The translations under genes were made by a program, and so were the position numbers. DNA of 64,000 bases from SB15 sp964639245 (GTDB lineage Bacteria > Chloroflexota > Anaerolineae > Aggregatilineales > J027): positions 75,177 to 139,176 of the forward strand of contig CAZXCU010000013.1 in NCBI GenBank assembly GCA_964639245.1, written 5' to 3'. Below the pieces are notes generated by a model, which did no database searches, was not told the origin of the DNA, and saw only the letters and a list, made by a program, of their open reading frames with translations. Shown here one piece after another: positions 49,892 to 57,771 of this stretch (its first letter is position 1; the number at the start of each line of letters is the position of its first letter).

Positions 49892-50499
49892 TATTCTTCG
49901 CTAAATTGGCTTTCCAATGCACTCACTAATTCGGGCGCGGTTTCCTCTAGTTGTTTTGCCAATGCCTGCCGCGCCCGGAACAATCGGCTTTTGACCGCGC
50001 TTTCGCTGGTGGAAAGCATTTCGGCAATTTCGGTATAGGAAAGGTCATACCAGTAGCGCAAAACGACCACCAAGCGATATTCAGGACTCAAGCCATCCAG
50101 CAGTTGCTGAATCACTTGGCTGCGTTCTCTGGCGATGGCGGCGGCTTCTGGCCCTAATTCGTCACTGGTCAAGGCGGGATGCGGGGGCAGGGGTTCTTCC
50201 AATGAAAGATAGGTCAAACGGCGTTTTCGCAGGCGGTCAATGCAATGATTCGAAGTAATTGACAGCAGCCATGTTTTAAAGGAGCGTGTCGTATCATATC
50301 GGTTCAAATGCGAATACGCCTTTAAAAATGCCTCCTGTGCTGCATCCTCGGCTTCGCCTGCTTCGCCTAACATCCGATACGCCAAGTTAAACACCGGACG
50401 TTCGTACAGGCGCACGAGTTCCCCAAAAGCATCAAGGTCGCCCGCCAGCGCTTTTTCTATCCAGATGAGATCTTGGTTTTCTACAACATCAATAGACAC
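49891..50499 (-). CDS. ECF-family RNA polymerase sigma factor
   Basis: A 202-residue sigma-70 family member of the extracytoplasmic function group. Region 2 shows AFGELVRLYERPVFNLAYRMLGEAGEAEDAAQEAFLKAY (key: YRML, DAAQEAFLKAY) and TRSFKTWLLSITSNHCIDRLRKRR. A short linker follows, then region 4 with LLDGLSPEYRLVVVLRYWYDLSYTEIAEML and SESAVKSRLFRARQAL. Probably answers envelope stress through the membrane partner encoded next. No autoregulated promoter was clear in the 140 nt upstream. Confidence 0.92.
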   Translation of the reverse strand: MSIDVVENQDLIWIEKALAGDLDAFGELVRLYERPVFNLAYRMLGEAGEAEDAAQEAFLKAYSHLNRYDTTRSFKTWLLSITSNHCIDRLRKRRLTYLSLEEPLPPHPALTSDELGPEAAAIARERSQVIQQLLDGLSPEYRLVVVLRYWYDLSYTEIAEMLSTSESAVKSRLFRARQALAKQLEETAPELVSALESQFSEE

Positions 50500-50581
50500 A
50501 AGCAGTATTCCAGCGTTCTAACCTATCTCAACTATACGCCCAATAGAGAAAAATGTTGCGGGTGATTGTACTAAAAGACAC

Positions 50582-50613
50582 AAAAAAGCGGTGAGATTTC
50601 TTAGTCACCGCTT
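50582..50613 (-). terminator. Terminator after the SH3/PA14 gene
   Basis: A perfect 9-bp stem AAGCGGTGA / TCACCGCTT (50586-50594, 50605-50613) with a 10-nt loop. On the minus strand it is followed by TTTTTTG. It lies 30 nt past the stop of the gene at 50643. Confidence 0.85.
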
Positions 50614-50642
50614 ACAGGAATTTCATTTTGAGGGGCGTGTCC

Positions 50643-51653
50643 CTAGCGGATGGGCAAATCCATCACCCGCCCATTGGTGAGACGAATGAACGGAGAATAG
50701 GCCCAACCTTCAATGCCATCAAAGGAAACGTAGAACCATGACCCGCTTGAGTTACGTCCCAGAATGCGGAAACGTCCATCCAACGGAATTAATCCCAGTT
50801 GTTCTCCGGTACGGGGTGCAGAACGGATTTTGAGTTCCGAAGTGGCAATGCCTGTCACTTCAATATTGGGGGTTGTGTTTTCGGTGCTGGAGGCGACATC
50901 AATAATCACCACCGGATTGTTTTCGGTGCGGTAAATATAGCGCTCAGACACCCAACCACTACGCCCGTCTTTGAGCTGAATCAGATACCACTTGCCATCG
51001 GAGGTAATGCCCAGAATTGGATAACTCTGATAGAGGAAAACCTGAGCAATCCGCGCCGCATTGACATCCGGGTTCGCCCGTACATTCAGTGTTCCGGTGG
51101 CAACATGCGCTAAAGATTGGGTGACTTGAGAAGCCAACACACCGGTTGCGCCTGTATCGGGAGCAATCGCCGGAATCGGCGCTTCAATGAGTGTCCAATC
51201 CACCAATGCCCCCGCGAGTTGGGTGCTTTCAAAATATTCGACCCGCAAATTGTGAACCCCGGCGGTCAGTTGCACATCACGGGTGGAGGTGCGGAAAGGC
51301 CCGTTGGTAAATTGGTCTAACACCAAATTGTCATCAATGAACAGCCGGATACCATCATCCCCGCCAATCCGAAAGCGGTAAACTCCCGCCCCAAAATTCG
51401 GAGAAGCTGTCCAGCGCACACTAAAATTATCGGCTGGAATCCCGCCAATTGGCGCACCATCCCCCCAATTTTTAGCGATGGCATCATCCACCACTACAAT
51501 CGGTGTTCCTGTGAAATTGTTGGTGGGGAAATATTCTGCCCGCCACCCGGTTCCCGGATTCGCCTGACTGGACATCGGTTTGATGAACAGGCTCACGGCA
51601 AATGCAGCTGCCAGCGCAAAAGAAAGCAGGATAGCAGGATAACGATGTCGCAT
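50643..51653 (-). CDS. Secreted protein with PA14-like and two SH3b domains
   Basis: About 336 residues. A signal anchor (about 3-25) is followed by a PA14-type beta-sandwich (GWRAEYFPTNNFTGTPIVV, FSVRWTASPNFGAGVYRFRIGGDDGIRLFIDD), which binds sugars in many proteins. Two SH3b modules come next (GTLNVRANPDVNAARIAQV and LKIRSAPRTGEQLGLIPLDG), typical wall binders. An extracellular binding protein without an enzyme domain. Start at 51653 gives MRHRYPAILLSF; nine further upstream codons are open. Confidence 0.8.
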   Translation of the reverse strand: MRHRYPAILLSFALAAAFAVSLFIKPMSSQANPGTGWRAEYFPTNNFTGTPIVVVDDAIAKNWGDGAPIGGIPADNFSVRWTASPNFGAGVYRFRIGGDDGIRLFIDDNLVLDQFTNGPFRTSTRDVQLTAGVHNLRVEYFESTQLAGALVDWTLIEAPIPAIAPDTGATGVLASQVTQSLAHVATGTLNVRANPDVNAARIAQVFLYQSYPILGITSDGKWYLIQLKDGRSGWVSERYIYRTENNPVVIIDVASSTENTTPNIEVTGIATSELKIRSAPRTGEQLGLIPLDGRFRILGRNSSGSWFYVSFDGIEGWAYSPFIRLTNGRVMDLPIR

Positions 51654-51784
51654 AAAAATACTTGCCTCGTCGTGAATCAAATCGTTGAGATTATAATGAG
51701 GCTTGCAGGTTTGTGCAAAGTGATAAAGCTACGCTTTCCCAACTATTTTCCAAACTTTGCGCGTGTCTCCGCGCTATATATCTA

Positions 51785-51813
51785 TTGAAACGGTTTGTGA
51801 GAGCGGGTACAAT
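51785..51813 (+). promoter_or_regulatory. Promoter for the small membrane protein gene
   Basis: TTGAAA (51785-51790), 17 nt, TACAAT (51808-51813): 4 of 6 and 5 of 6 matches at ideal spacing, 45 nt before the ATG at 51859. Confidence 0.65.
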
Positions 51814-51858
51814 CGACGTGTTTCGACACATTTTACAGATTTATCAGTGGAGTTTTTC

Positions 51859-52272
51859 ATGCGAACATCTGTCGTCGCGCTGCTGGCAGTCGTTTTTATC
51901 GGGTTGATTGTGGGGCTGATTTTCATGGATTCGGGCGAAGGCAGCAGTATCTTGCCTCTCAAACGGCAGGTGTCCAACGATGCAGGTTCGACGGTTGACC
52001 TCACCGGTACAAAAGGCGCGATGCTCTTTTTGCTCTCGGCGGTGGTGCTGGGTTCCATCGGGGGAATGGCCGTTCCCTTAGCGCTGCTGCTGTGGATTGT
52101 GAATCGGGAAGTGAGCAAAGTCCAAAACCAACAACCAGAACCTCTGCTTTTGAGCATGTCGCCACAAGGTAATTCGATTGGTGCAGCGCTGGTCAATAAC
52201 GCCTTTTATTTAATTGTGGGAGCGGGATTTTTGATGACTCTGATTGTCATTGCGCTCTTGATTGTGACATAG
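51859..52272 (+). CDS. Small three-helix membrane protein
   Basis: A 137-residue protein with three hydrophobic helices (about 4-22, 52-76, 111-136) and polar loops (NDAGSTVDLTGTKGA; NREVSKVQNQQPEP). Family not recognised. GTGGAG is 6 nt before the ATG; the frame is open further up but lies across the promoter. It is followed after 68 nt by the tail-tube-like gene. Confidence 0.62.
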   Translation: MRTSVVALLAVVFIGLIVGLIFMDSGEGSSILPLKRQVSNDAGSTVDLTGTKGAMLFLLSAVVLGSIGGMAVPLALLLWIVNREVSKVQNQQPEPLLLSMSPQGNSIGAALVNNAFYLIVGAGFLMTLIVIALLIVT

Positions 52273-52340
52273 GTTTTTCTGCAAACTTTGTTCGGGTTAT
52301 ACTCTGCTTATTCTAATCGTAGAACGGAGACAAACCCGCC

Positions 52341-52973
52341 ATGCAGAATCCAAACAATCCCGCCGGGCCGCTGCCGCCACAATATCCACCGCAGCAGCAG
52401 CCCCAATCTTATGGGCAGCCACAATATAACCAACAAGCCCCGTATGATCCGGCAGCGTATCAGCAAGTACAGCAGCAACCGCAAATGCCCCAGCACGCCC
52501 CTAGCACTGCAACCTTTTCTCCCCAAGCACAAAATCCAGCGCAATATGGGGTGCGGGCGGTAGACAGCCTTTCTGCCAATGAATTTAAAGTCGAAATTAA
52601 TGGCAAGGTTGTTTCGGGCATTTTTGCGATTAGCGGCTTGAGTCCCTTTAGTCTCAAATTGGATGACACCGGCAAACCCGTTGGCTTTAACTATCCGGCG
52701 CTGGTGGTTACAAAAATGGTGCAGCAGGACTCTACCCTGCCGTTTAACCAGTGGGTACGCGAGGCCATTCAAGCGCGTGGCACGGTTCTGCCGACCCGTG
52801 AAATTGCGGTGGTGGCGATGGATGAAGGGGTGGAAACCCGTCGCTGGGTGTATCGCAACGCATGGATTAGCGAAATTAAATTTTCCGATTTTGACACCGC
52901 CCTTGAATATTTGGTGGAAGAAAAAATCACCATTCAACACGGTGGTGTGGACGAAATTTGGCCCAATGGCTAA
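52341..52973 (+). CDS. Phage tail-tube (gp19-like) protein with Gln/Pro-rich N-terminus
   Basis: A 210-residue protein. Residues 1-70 are Gln/Pro/Tyr-rich and disordered (PPQYPPQQQPQSYGQ). The rest matches the T4 gp19-like tail tube family: NEFKVEINGKVVSGIFAISGLSPFSL, ALVVTKMVQQDSTLPFNQWV, and ALEYLVEEKITIQHGGVDEIW. In phages and contractile injection systems this protein stacks into the inner tube. No sheath, baseplate or other tail genes are near, so it stands alone. The N-terminal extension is not normal for tube proteins. Confidence 0.72.
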   Translation: MQNPNNPAGPLPPQYPPQQQPQSYGQPQYNQQAPYDPAAYQQVQQQPQMPQHAPSTATFSPQAQNPAQYGVRAVDSLSANEFKVEINGKVVSGIFAISGLSPFSLKLDDTGKPVGFNYPALVVTKMVQQDSTLPFNQWVREAIQARGTVLPTREIAVVAMDEGVETRRWVYRNAWISEIKFSDFDTALEYLVEEKITIQHGGVDEIWPNG

Positions 52974-53072
52974 AACTTAAGTCTGACCCGTCGCTCATTC
53001 CAGTGACGGGTTTCCTCATTCTTCATCTGCCCTTATACTTCAACCATTACCCAATTTAAGAAGGAAAACACG

Positions 53073-54059
53073 ATGAAACTTTCTGTGAAGCCCTTGATGC
53101 TGGTTATTTTGCTCCTCTTAGTCGCGCTGCCCACCCAGATTTTTGCACAAGAACCCACCCTCACCGAAGGTGAACTCGCCAATGTCGAAAAAGCGCTGGC
53201 TGGCTTGGATACAATCAGCGGTTATGCCAGTTACATCGTAGCGCAAACTGACATTAATGGCAGCACCATTATTGTTTCGGCAGATGGACAGGAAATTTTG
53301 AATCAGGAAGAAAGCAGCCTCGAATCATATACCTATACCCTGATTAACGGCGATACACCCAACCTTAGCGGTGTCTCAAGTATCATCAACAATACGATTG
53401 AAAATGGCACAGAAACAACCTTCATGCTGGATGCCGAACTGCGTGTCGTGGATAGCGAAGCCTATGTCAACGCCAGCTATTCCACCCTGCTGCCGGGAGA
53501 TACCTCCACCTTGCCCGCCCTCCCCGAAGGTTGGACTACCGTAACGGAAGCCGAACTCGAAACCTATCCCGGTTTAGAAGCGATGAGCTTTGATAAAATT
53601 TTTGCCATCACCGAAAATGGCGGGCCAGTGCCGTTTGTCTTGGAATTTGACCGTTTTGCCGAAGCGGTGCGTGGCGCAGCAGTGGAAGTGTTGGAAACCA
53701 CCATGACTTTGCCGGATGGCACAGAAGGCGATGCCATTCTTATTAGTTTGGCGGGTGAAAATTTTGGGCAGTTGGCGCTCTCCGACCCGGAAGCCGCCTC
53801 AAACCCCCTTGTGATGGCGATTGTCGAAAATTTGACTGCGGACAGCGCCGGATTTTTGTCCGTAACCTTTGACAGTGCTGGAAATGTGGTTCAGGTTGGT
53901 TTGACTCTCAATTTCATCACCGGTGAAATCGACGGGCAAGTCGTGAGCGAACAACTGCCTGCGGGTTCGATTGTGACCATCGAACTGGTCAACAGCAGTA
54001 CGGTAGACTTTAGCGGCATCAACGAAACCTATACCCCTGCCGAAGTCCCTGCGGAATAG
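53073..54059 (+). CDS. Secreted protein of unknown function
   Basis: A 328-residue protein with a cleavable signal peptide (MKLSVKPLMLVILLLLVALPTQIFA). The mature part alternates strands (YASYIVAQTDINGSTIIVSADGQ as an example of the style) and ends in a beta-rich half. The overall plan (SGYASYIV..., LDAELRVVDSEAYVN, VLEFDRFAEAVRGA, TLNFI) recalls LppX/LolA-like lipid-binding shells, but I cannot place it in a family with certainty. It has AAGGAA 9 nt upstream and its own terminator. Confidence 0.65.
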   Translation: MKLSVKPLMLVILLLLVALPTQIFAQEPTLTEGELANVEKALAGLDTISGYASYIVAQTDINGSTIIVSADGQEILNQEESSLESYTYTLINGDTPNLSGVSSIINNTIENGTETTFMLDAELRVVDSEAYVNASYSTLLPGDTSTLPALPEGWTTVTEAELETYPGLEAMSFDKIFAITENGGPVPFVLEFDRFAEAVRGAAVEVLETTMTLPDGTEGDAILISLAGENFGQLALSDPEAASNPLVMAIVENLTADSAGFLSVTFDSAGNVVQVGLTLNFITGEIDGQVVSEQLPAGSIVTIELVNSSTVDFSGINETYTPAEVPAE

Positions 54060-54074
54060 TATTTACCAAAATAA

Positions 54075-54108
54075 AAACGCAGGCATTTAAAACCTGCGTT
54101 TTTTGTTT
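54075..54108. terminator. Bidirectional terminator
   Basis: AAACGCAGG / CCTGCGTTT (54075-54083, 54093-54101) with a 9-nt loop, followed by TTTTTTGTTT on the plus strand and TTTTTAT on the minus strand. It ends the secreted-protein gene and the tRNA transcript from the other side. Confidence 0.88.
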
Positions 54109-54111
54109 GTG

Positions 54112-54184
54112 CGTACCTGAAGGGATTCGAACCCCTGACCCTTTGCTCCGTAGGCAAATGCTCTATCCACTGAGCTACAGGTAC
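54112..54184 (-). tRNA. tRNA-Arg (anticodon ACG)
   Basis: The minus strand folds as a full cloverleaf of 73 nt. The acceptor is GTACCTG / CAGGTAC with discriminator G, the D-arm is GCTCAGTGGATAGAGC, the anticodon stem TTTGC / GCAAA encloses CTACGGA (anticodon ACG, read as ICG after deamination), and the T-arm AGGGG-TTCGAAT-CCCTT. The CCA end is not encoded. It decodes CGU, CGC and CGA; the Arg run of the arg leader peptide at 6996-7013 uses CGT and CGC, which this tRNA reads. Confidence 0.96.
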
Positions 54185-54221
54185 GTATGTACTCTGCATT
54201 TTAGCAGAGTTAAACCGAGTG

Positions 54222-55313
54222 TCAAGCCTTTTCTTCCAGTGAACCAAATGAAATACCCAGATTGCGGGCGGTTCGCACCGGTTCGCCTTGCGGGTCTACC
54301 TGTTTGAGTTGGCCTATCGCATCGGCAATCGGGATGTCAATGATTTCGGTGCCACGTAGCGCCACCATATACCCCCACTTTTCCTGCTCAATCAGGCGGA
54401 GAACATTCGCGCCAAATCGTGTCCCTAACCAACGGTCATACACCGTGGGACTGCCCCCGCGCTGAATATGCCCTAGCACGGTGACACGGGTTTCTGCGCC
54501 TGTTTTTTCCATAATGAGTCGCCCTACATGGTCGCCTGCCCCCCCCAAACGTTTTTGTTCCTTGTCAATATAGTGTTCTTCGCTGTTTTGCTCGGAGCAT
54601 CCTTCGGCAACCACGACCAGACTATGCAGCCGCCCTGAACGGCGCACCGAACGTACTTTGTCGCACACCACATCAATATCATAGGGAATTTCTGGGATGA
54701 GGATAATATCCGCCCCACCCGCAGCACCAGCTTCAAGCGCAATCCAACCTGCGTGTCGTCCCATCAATTCCAGCACCATCACGCGGTGATGACTTTCGGC
54801 GGTGGTGTGCAGGCGGTCTAGGGCTTCCATCGCAATATTTAATGCGGTGTCAAACCCAAAGGTGCGGTCTGTTCCGTTTAAATCATTGTCAATCGTTTTT
54901 GGTACGCCCACCACCTTGACCCCTTTTTCCAGCAGTTGTTGGGCAATCGCCATTGTGCCGTCCCCGCCCGCCATGATGAGCGCATCAACCCCCATCGTTT
55001 TGAGATGGTCAATGACTTCATCCGACACATCTTCGTAATCGGTGGTGCCATCTTCACGCACGAAGGGCTTTTTAAAGGGATTACCGCGATTGGCTGCACC
55101 AAGAATTGTCCCACCTTCCCGTAAAATATCCTCTACAACTTTCGCATTCAGGGGAATCCCTTCTTCTTTGGCAAGTACCCCGTCAAAACCGTTGCGAATC
55201 CCGACCACTTCCCATCCATAGCGGTTGATGGCGGTTAGCGTGGCAGCGCGAATCACCGCATTTAAACCGGGGGCATCCCCACCACCCGTAGAAATTGCTA
55301 TTTTTTTAATCAT
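54222..55313 (-). CDS. pfkA: 6-phosphofructokinase (PfkA family)
   Basis: A 363-residue group-A phosphofructokinase. The N-terminus is ISTGGGDAPGLNAVIRA, GGDGTMAIA is the nucleotide loop, PKTIDNDLNGTDRTFGFDTAL holds the catalytic Asp, and MELMGRHAGWIAL-like contact and a C-terminal HIQRGGSPTVYDR follow. At the two residues that separate ATP and PPi enzymes it has Gly (GGDGT) and Lys (VPKTIDN): the mixed state known from long actinobacterial enzymes. The phosphate donor is therefore uncertain. Start at 55313 with GAGGAG 7 nt upstream. Confidence 0.9.
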   Translation of the reverse strand: MIKKIAISTGGGDAPGLNAVIRAATLTAINRYGWEVVGIRNGFDGVLAKEEGIPLNAKVVEDILREGGTILGAANRGNPFKKPFVREDGTTDYEDVSDEVIDHLKTMGVDALIMAGGDGTMAIAQQLLEKGVKVVGVPKTIDNDLNGTDRTFGFDTALNIAMEALDRLHTTAESHHRVMVLELMGRHAGWIALEAGAAGGADIILIPEIPYDIDVVCDKVRSVRRSGRLHSLVVVAEGCSEQNSEEHYIDKEQKRLGGAGDHVGRLIMEKTGAETRVTVLGHIQRGGSPTVYDRWLGTRFGANVLRLIEQEKWGYMVALRGTEIIDIPIADAIGQLKQVDPQGEPVRTARNLGISFGSLEEKA

Positions 55314-55399
55314 GAAACTGCTCCTCAATAACGGGGATGAAAATAAAATATCCACCCCATTCAGGATTCTAACGCCAAATCGAATTTATACGCTAATGA

Positions 55400-56317
55400 T
55401 TAATTGCTGAGATTCCACTGTGTTTGGTCAGGTGTCAGGGCATAAATTTCGCCGTTTGGCCCGGTGAGATATTGAATCCCGGTGATGGAATCGGTCTGTA
55501 AAAACGCGGTGTAACCAATTTCGGCGCTGGTTGCCCACCCCAGACGAAGTTGTAAGGCGCGGTCATTTCGCCACAATTTACCGAATCCACGCCGGGGTTG
55601 CAGCAGTCCTGCTGGAATCTGCAAATTAAAATCTACTTCCGGTTCGGTTTCGGTGTAAGTATCCGGCGCGACAATCCATGCCGGAATCGAGGTATCGGTG
55701 AACAACACAAAAATGGTTAAGCCGCTTTGCAACCAGACCATAAACCCGCGTTCCATGGCTTGGTAGGCTGCGCTGGTGGATAGCGGACTGGTCAGTGGAC
55801 AGGTAAGGGGCGCGGGCGTGAAAAACCACGCAAAAGGACAGTCGACCTGCCCTTCAATCGTGGGCGTGACGGTGAAGGTGCGGGAGGGTGTAAAAGTAAT
55901 GGTTGGAGTCGGTGTAATGCTGGCAGTCGGAGTGAGGGATGGGGTGGGTGTGCGCGTGCGGGTGGGCGTGCGGGTTAAGGTTGCCGTATCGGTGATGGTA
56001 GGAGTCAGGGTATTGGGCGGGGTGGCTGTTTCAAAAAAAGACGGTGTGCGCGTGGTTTGGAGGGGAGTGAACGAGGGTGCGCCGGGTGCAATTTCTGTCG
56101 GTGTGCTGAACACCAGTTGAAGCGGTGTGATGGTGGGCGGGGGGAGCGTTTCTTCGGAAACAAGCTGCGGGGAATCCGGGGTTGGTGCAGCAGTTTCATT
56201 GGCGGTACAAGCGGATAATATGATGACAAAAAATAGGATGGAAACACAAGCATACCCATTGAGAGCGATAACCCTCACTGACTTTACCCATTGCCATCCT
56301 AATTTTTTAACCTGCAT
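55400..56317 (-). CDS. Lipoprotein with Thr/Pro linker and Chloroflexota-type C-terminal domain
   Basis: A 305-residue protein with a long signal and lipobox LSAC (Cys near 38), a ~95-residue Thr/Pro linker and a C-terminal domain of ~145 residues. That domain starts DCPFAWFFTPAPLTCP, continues AMERGFMVWL, FVLFTDTSIPAWIVAPDTY, LLQPRRGFGKLWRNDRAL, LGWATSAEIGY, and ends NGEIYALTPD. The C-terminal domain of the lipoprotein at 16624-17715 follows the same plan. Function not known; likely surface-exposed binding. Confidence 0.72.
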   Translation of the reverse strand: MQVKKLGWQWVKSVRVIALNGYACVSILFFVIILSACTANETAAPTPDSPQLVSEETLPPPTITPLQLVFSTPTEIAPGAPSFTPLQTTRTPSFFETATPPNTLTPTITDTATLTRTPTRTRTPTPSLTPTASITPTPTITFTPSRTFTVTPTIEGQVDCPFAWFFTPAPLTCPLTSPLSTSAAYQAMERGFMVWLQSGLTIFVLFTDTSIPAWIVAPDTYTETEPEVDFNLQIPAGLLQPRRGFGKLWRNDRALQLRLGWATSAEIGYTAFLQTDSITGIQYLTGPNGEIYALTPDQTQWNLSN

Positions 56318-56345
56318 GAGCGCGCCCTACCCGCAAAAATTGTCT

Positions 56346-57065
56346 TTAAAGTGAACCGCTATAAACCGGGATATGCGCCCCACTAATATCGCGGGCTGAG
56401 TCCGAAGCCAAAAATCCGATGACCCCTGCCAACGATTCCGGTGCAACCCATTTACTAAAATCGGCATCGGGGGTGGCTTGGCGGTTTTGGGGTGTATCAA
56501 TTGAAGAAGGAATCACACTATTGACGTTGATATTGTAGGGTTTGAGTTCCTTTGCCATTGAGTCGGTTAAACGGAACACCGCTGCTTTACTGGCGCTGTA
56601 GGCGGTGTGATTTTTGGTTCCTTCGAGGCCGGGTTTCGCGCCTACGCTGATGATGCGTCCACCCTTGCCTTTTTCAACCATCACCTTGGCAACTGCCCCA
56701 CCCATCAAAAAGACGGAACGGGCATTGAGGTTCATCATAAAATCCCAGACATCCTCGCCTGTTTCGTAGATAGTGCCAACCGAGCGATAGCCCCCGGCAA
56801 TATTGATGAGGATGTCTACTGTACCAAATTTGGCAACTACTTCGTTGATCAAGCCTTCCACCGACTCTTTGTTGGTGATGTCTCCCGTCAACAGCAGCCA
56901 ATCAGCAGGGGTGTCACTGCCAAATGCCCGTTCAAAATTTTCTTTTTTGGCATCCACCAGCGCCAATTTTGCGCCCGCCGCGTGAAAATATTTGGCGGTA
57001 GCACTGCCCAGATTGCCCGCCCCGCCGGTAATCAACACCACTTTGTCTTTTAAATCGGCATACAT
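56346..57065 (-). CDS. Short-chain dehydrogenase/reductase
   Basis: A 239-residue SDR oxidoreductase with the cofactor motif TGGAGNLGSA, an acidic residue after the second strand (LVDAKKEN, pointing to NAD(H)), NIAGG, and the active-site AYSASKAAV. The catalytic Ser, normally 13 residues before the Tyr, appears as Ala in VGAKPGLEG. Substrate unknown. Start at 57065 has GGGAGAG 7 nt upstream; the frame is open 44 codons further but that part looks non-coding. It follows the methyltransferase by 61 nt. Confidence 0.85.
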   Translation of the reverse strand: MYADLKDKVVLITGGAGNLGSATAKYFHAAGAKLALVDAKKENFERAFGSDTPADWLLLTGDITNKESVEGLINEVVAKFGTVDILINIAGGYRSVGTIYETGEDVWDFMMNLNARSVFLMGGAVAKVMVEKGKGGRIISVGAKPGLEGTKNHTAYSASKAAVFRLTDSMAKELKPYNINVNSVIPSSIDTPQNRQATPDADFSKWVAPESLAGVIGFLASDSARDISGAHIPVYSGSL

Positions 57066-57126
57066 GAAAAAACTCTCCCGTATTCTTTTTAATATTAACG
57101 TGATTCGGTTAAAAATAGTTTGTGGC

Positions 57127-57771
57127 TTACCCAATCCGTAACGTGAACGCGGTGGAAAGCAAGCGGTCAAGGGGAGTATCGGCACGACGAAAACCAAACA
57201 GAGGATAATAGATTACGGTGGAGTCAACTTTTGCGCTGGGTTCAAGCTGATGAATCATGTGAGTCAGGGTTGCCATTTGATAGGTGTGCATGGTTTCGAC
57301 ATGGGAAGTCAGCTGATAATACAACTTACGGGCCAGCGATTCCTGATTTAAGGTTGTCAGGTAAATTTGCCCATCCGGTTTACGCACGCGGAGCAGTTCC
57401 TTTAAAAATGCACGGGCATCATCAATATGCTGCAAGACCCCCGCGCAGATAACGATGTCTATCGAATCAGACGGTAAGGGCAATATCATGCCGTTGGCTT
57501 GCACAGGCAGCAGGCCTTTGGTGGCACAAAAATGGAGCATTTGTGGCACAAAATCCAAGCCAATGACGGTGTTATGGGCGGTTAGTGTGTGCGAGAAATG
57601 ACCCGTTCCCGGCCCTAAATCCAAGATTTTTTTGCCGCGCACCTCGCCCATCCAATTCAGCACAGCACGCTGCTGGGTATAAAAACTGCGGGCGGAATCA
57701 TAATGCGATGATTCCACACTGTCGCCGTGTTCGCTGACGGATTCTTGAAACCAATTAAGCCAGTCGGTCAT
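57127..57771 (-). CDS. SAM-dependent methyltransferase (class I)
   Basis: A 214-residue protein with the SAM-binding motif KILDLGPGTGHFS, VIGLDFVPQM (the acidic second motif) and DIVICAGVLQHI, typical of the Methyltransf_11/25 group. Its ATG overlaps the asnB stop as ATGA and GGAG is 6 nt upstream. Placed after asparagine synthetase and a glycosyltransferase, it may decorate a glycan or a lipid; not proven. Confidence 0.83.
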   Translation of the reverse strand: MTDWLNWFQESVSEHGDSVESSHYDSARSFYTQQRAVLNWMGEVRGKKILDLGPGTGHFSHTLTAHNTVIGLDFVPQMLHFCATKGLLPVQANGMILPLPSDSIDIVICAGVLQHIDDARAFLKELLRVRKPDGQIYLTTLNQESLARKLYYQLTSHVETMHTYQMATLTHMIHQLEPSAKVDSTVIYYPLFGFRRADTPLDRLLSTAFTLRIG

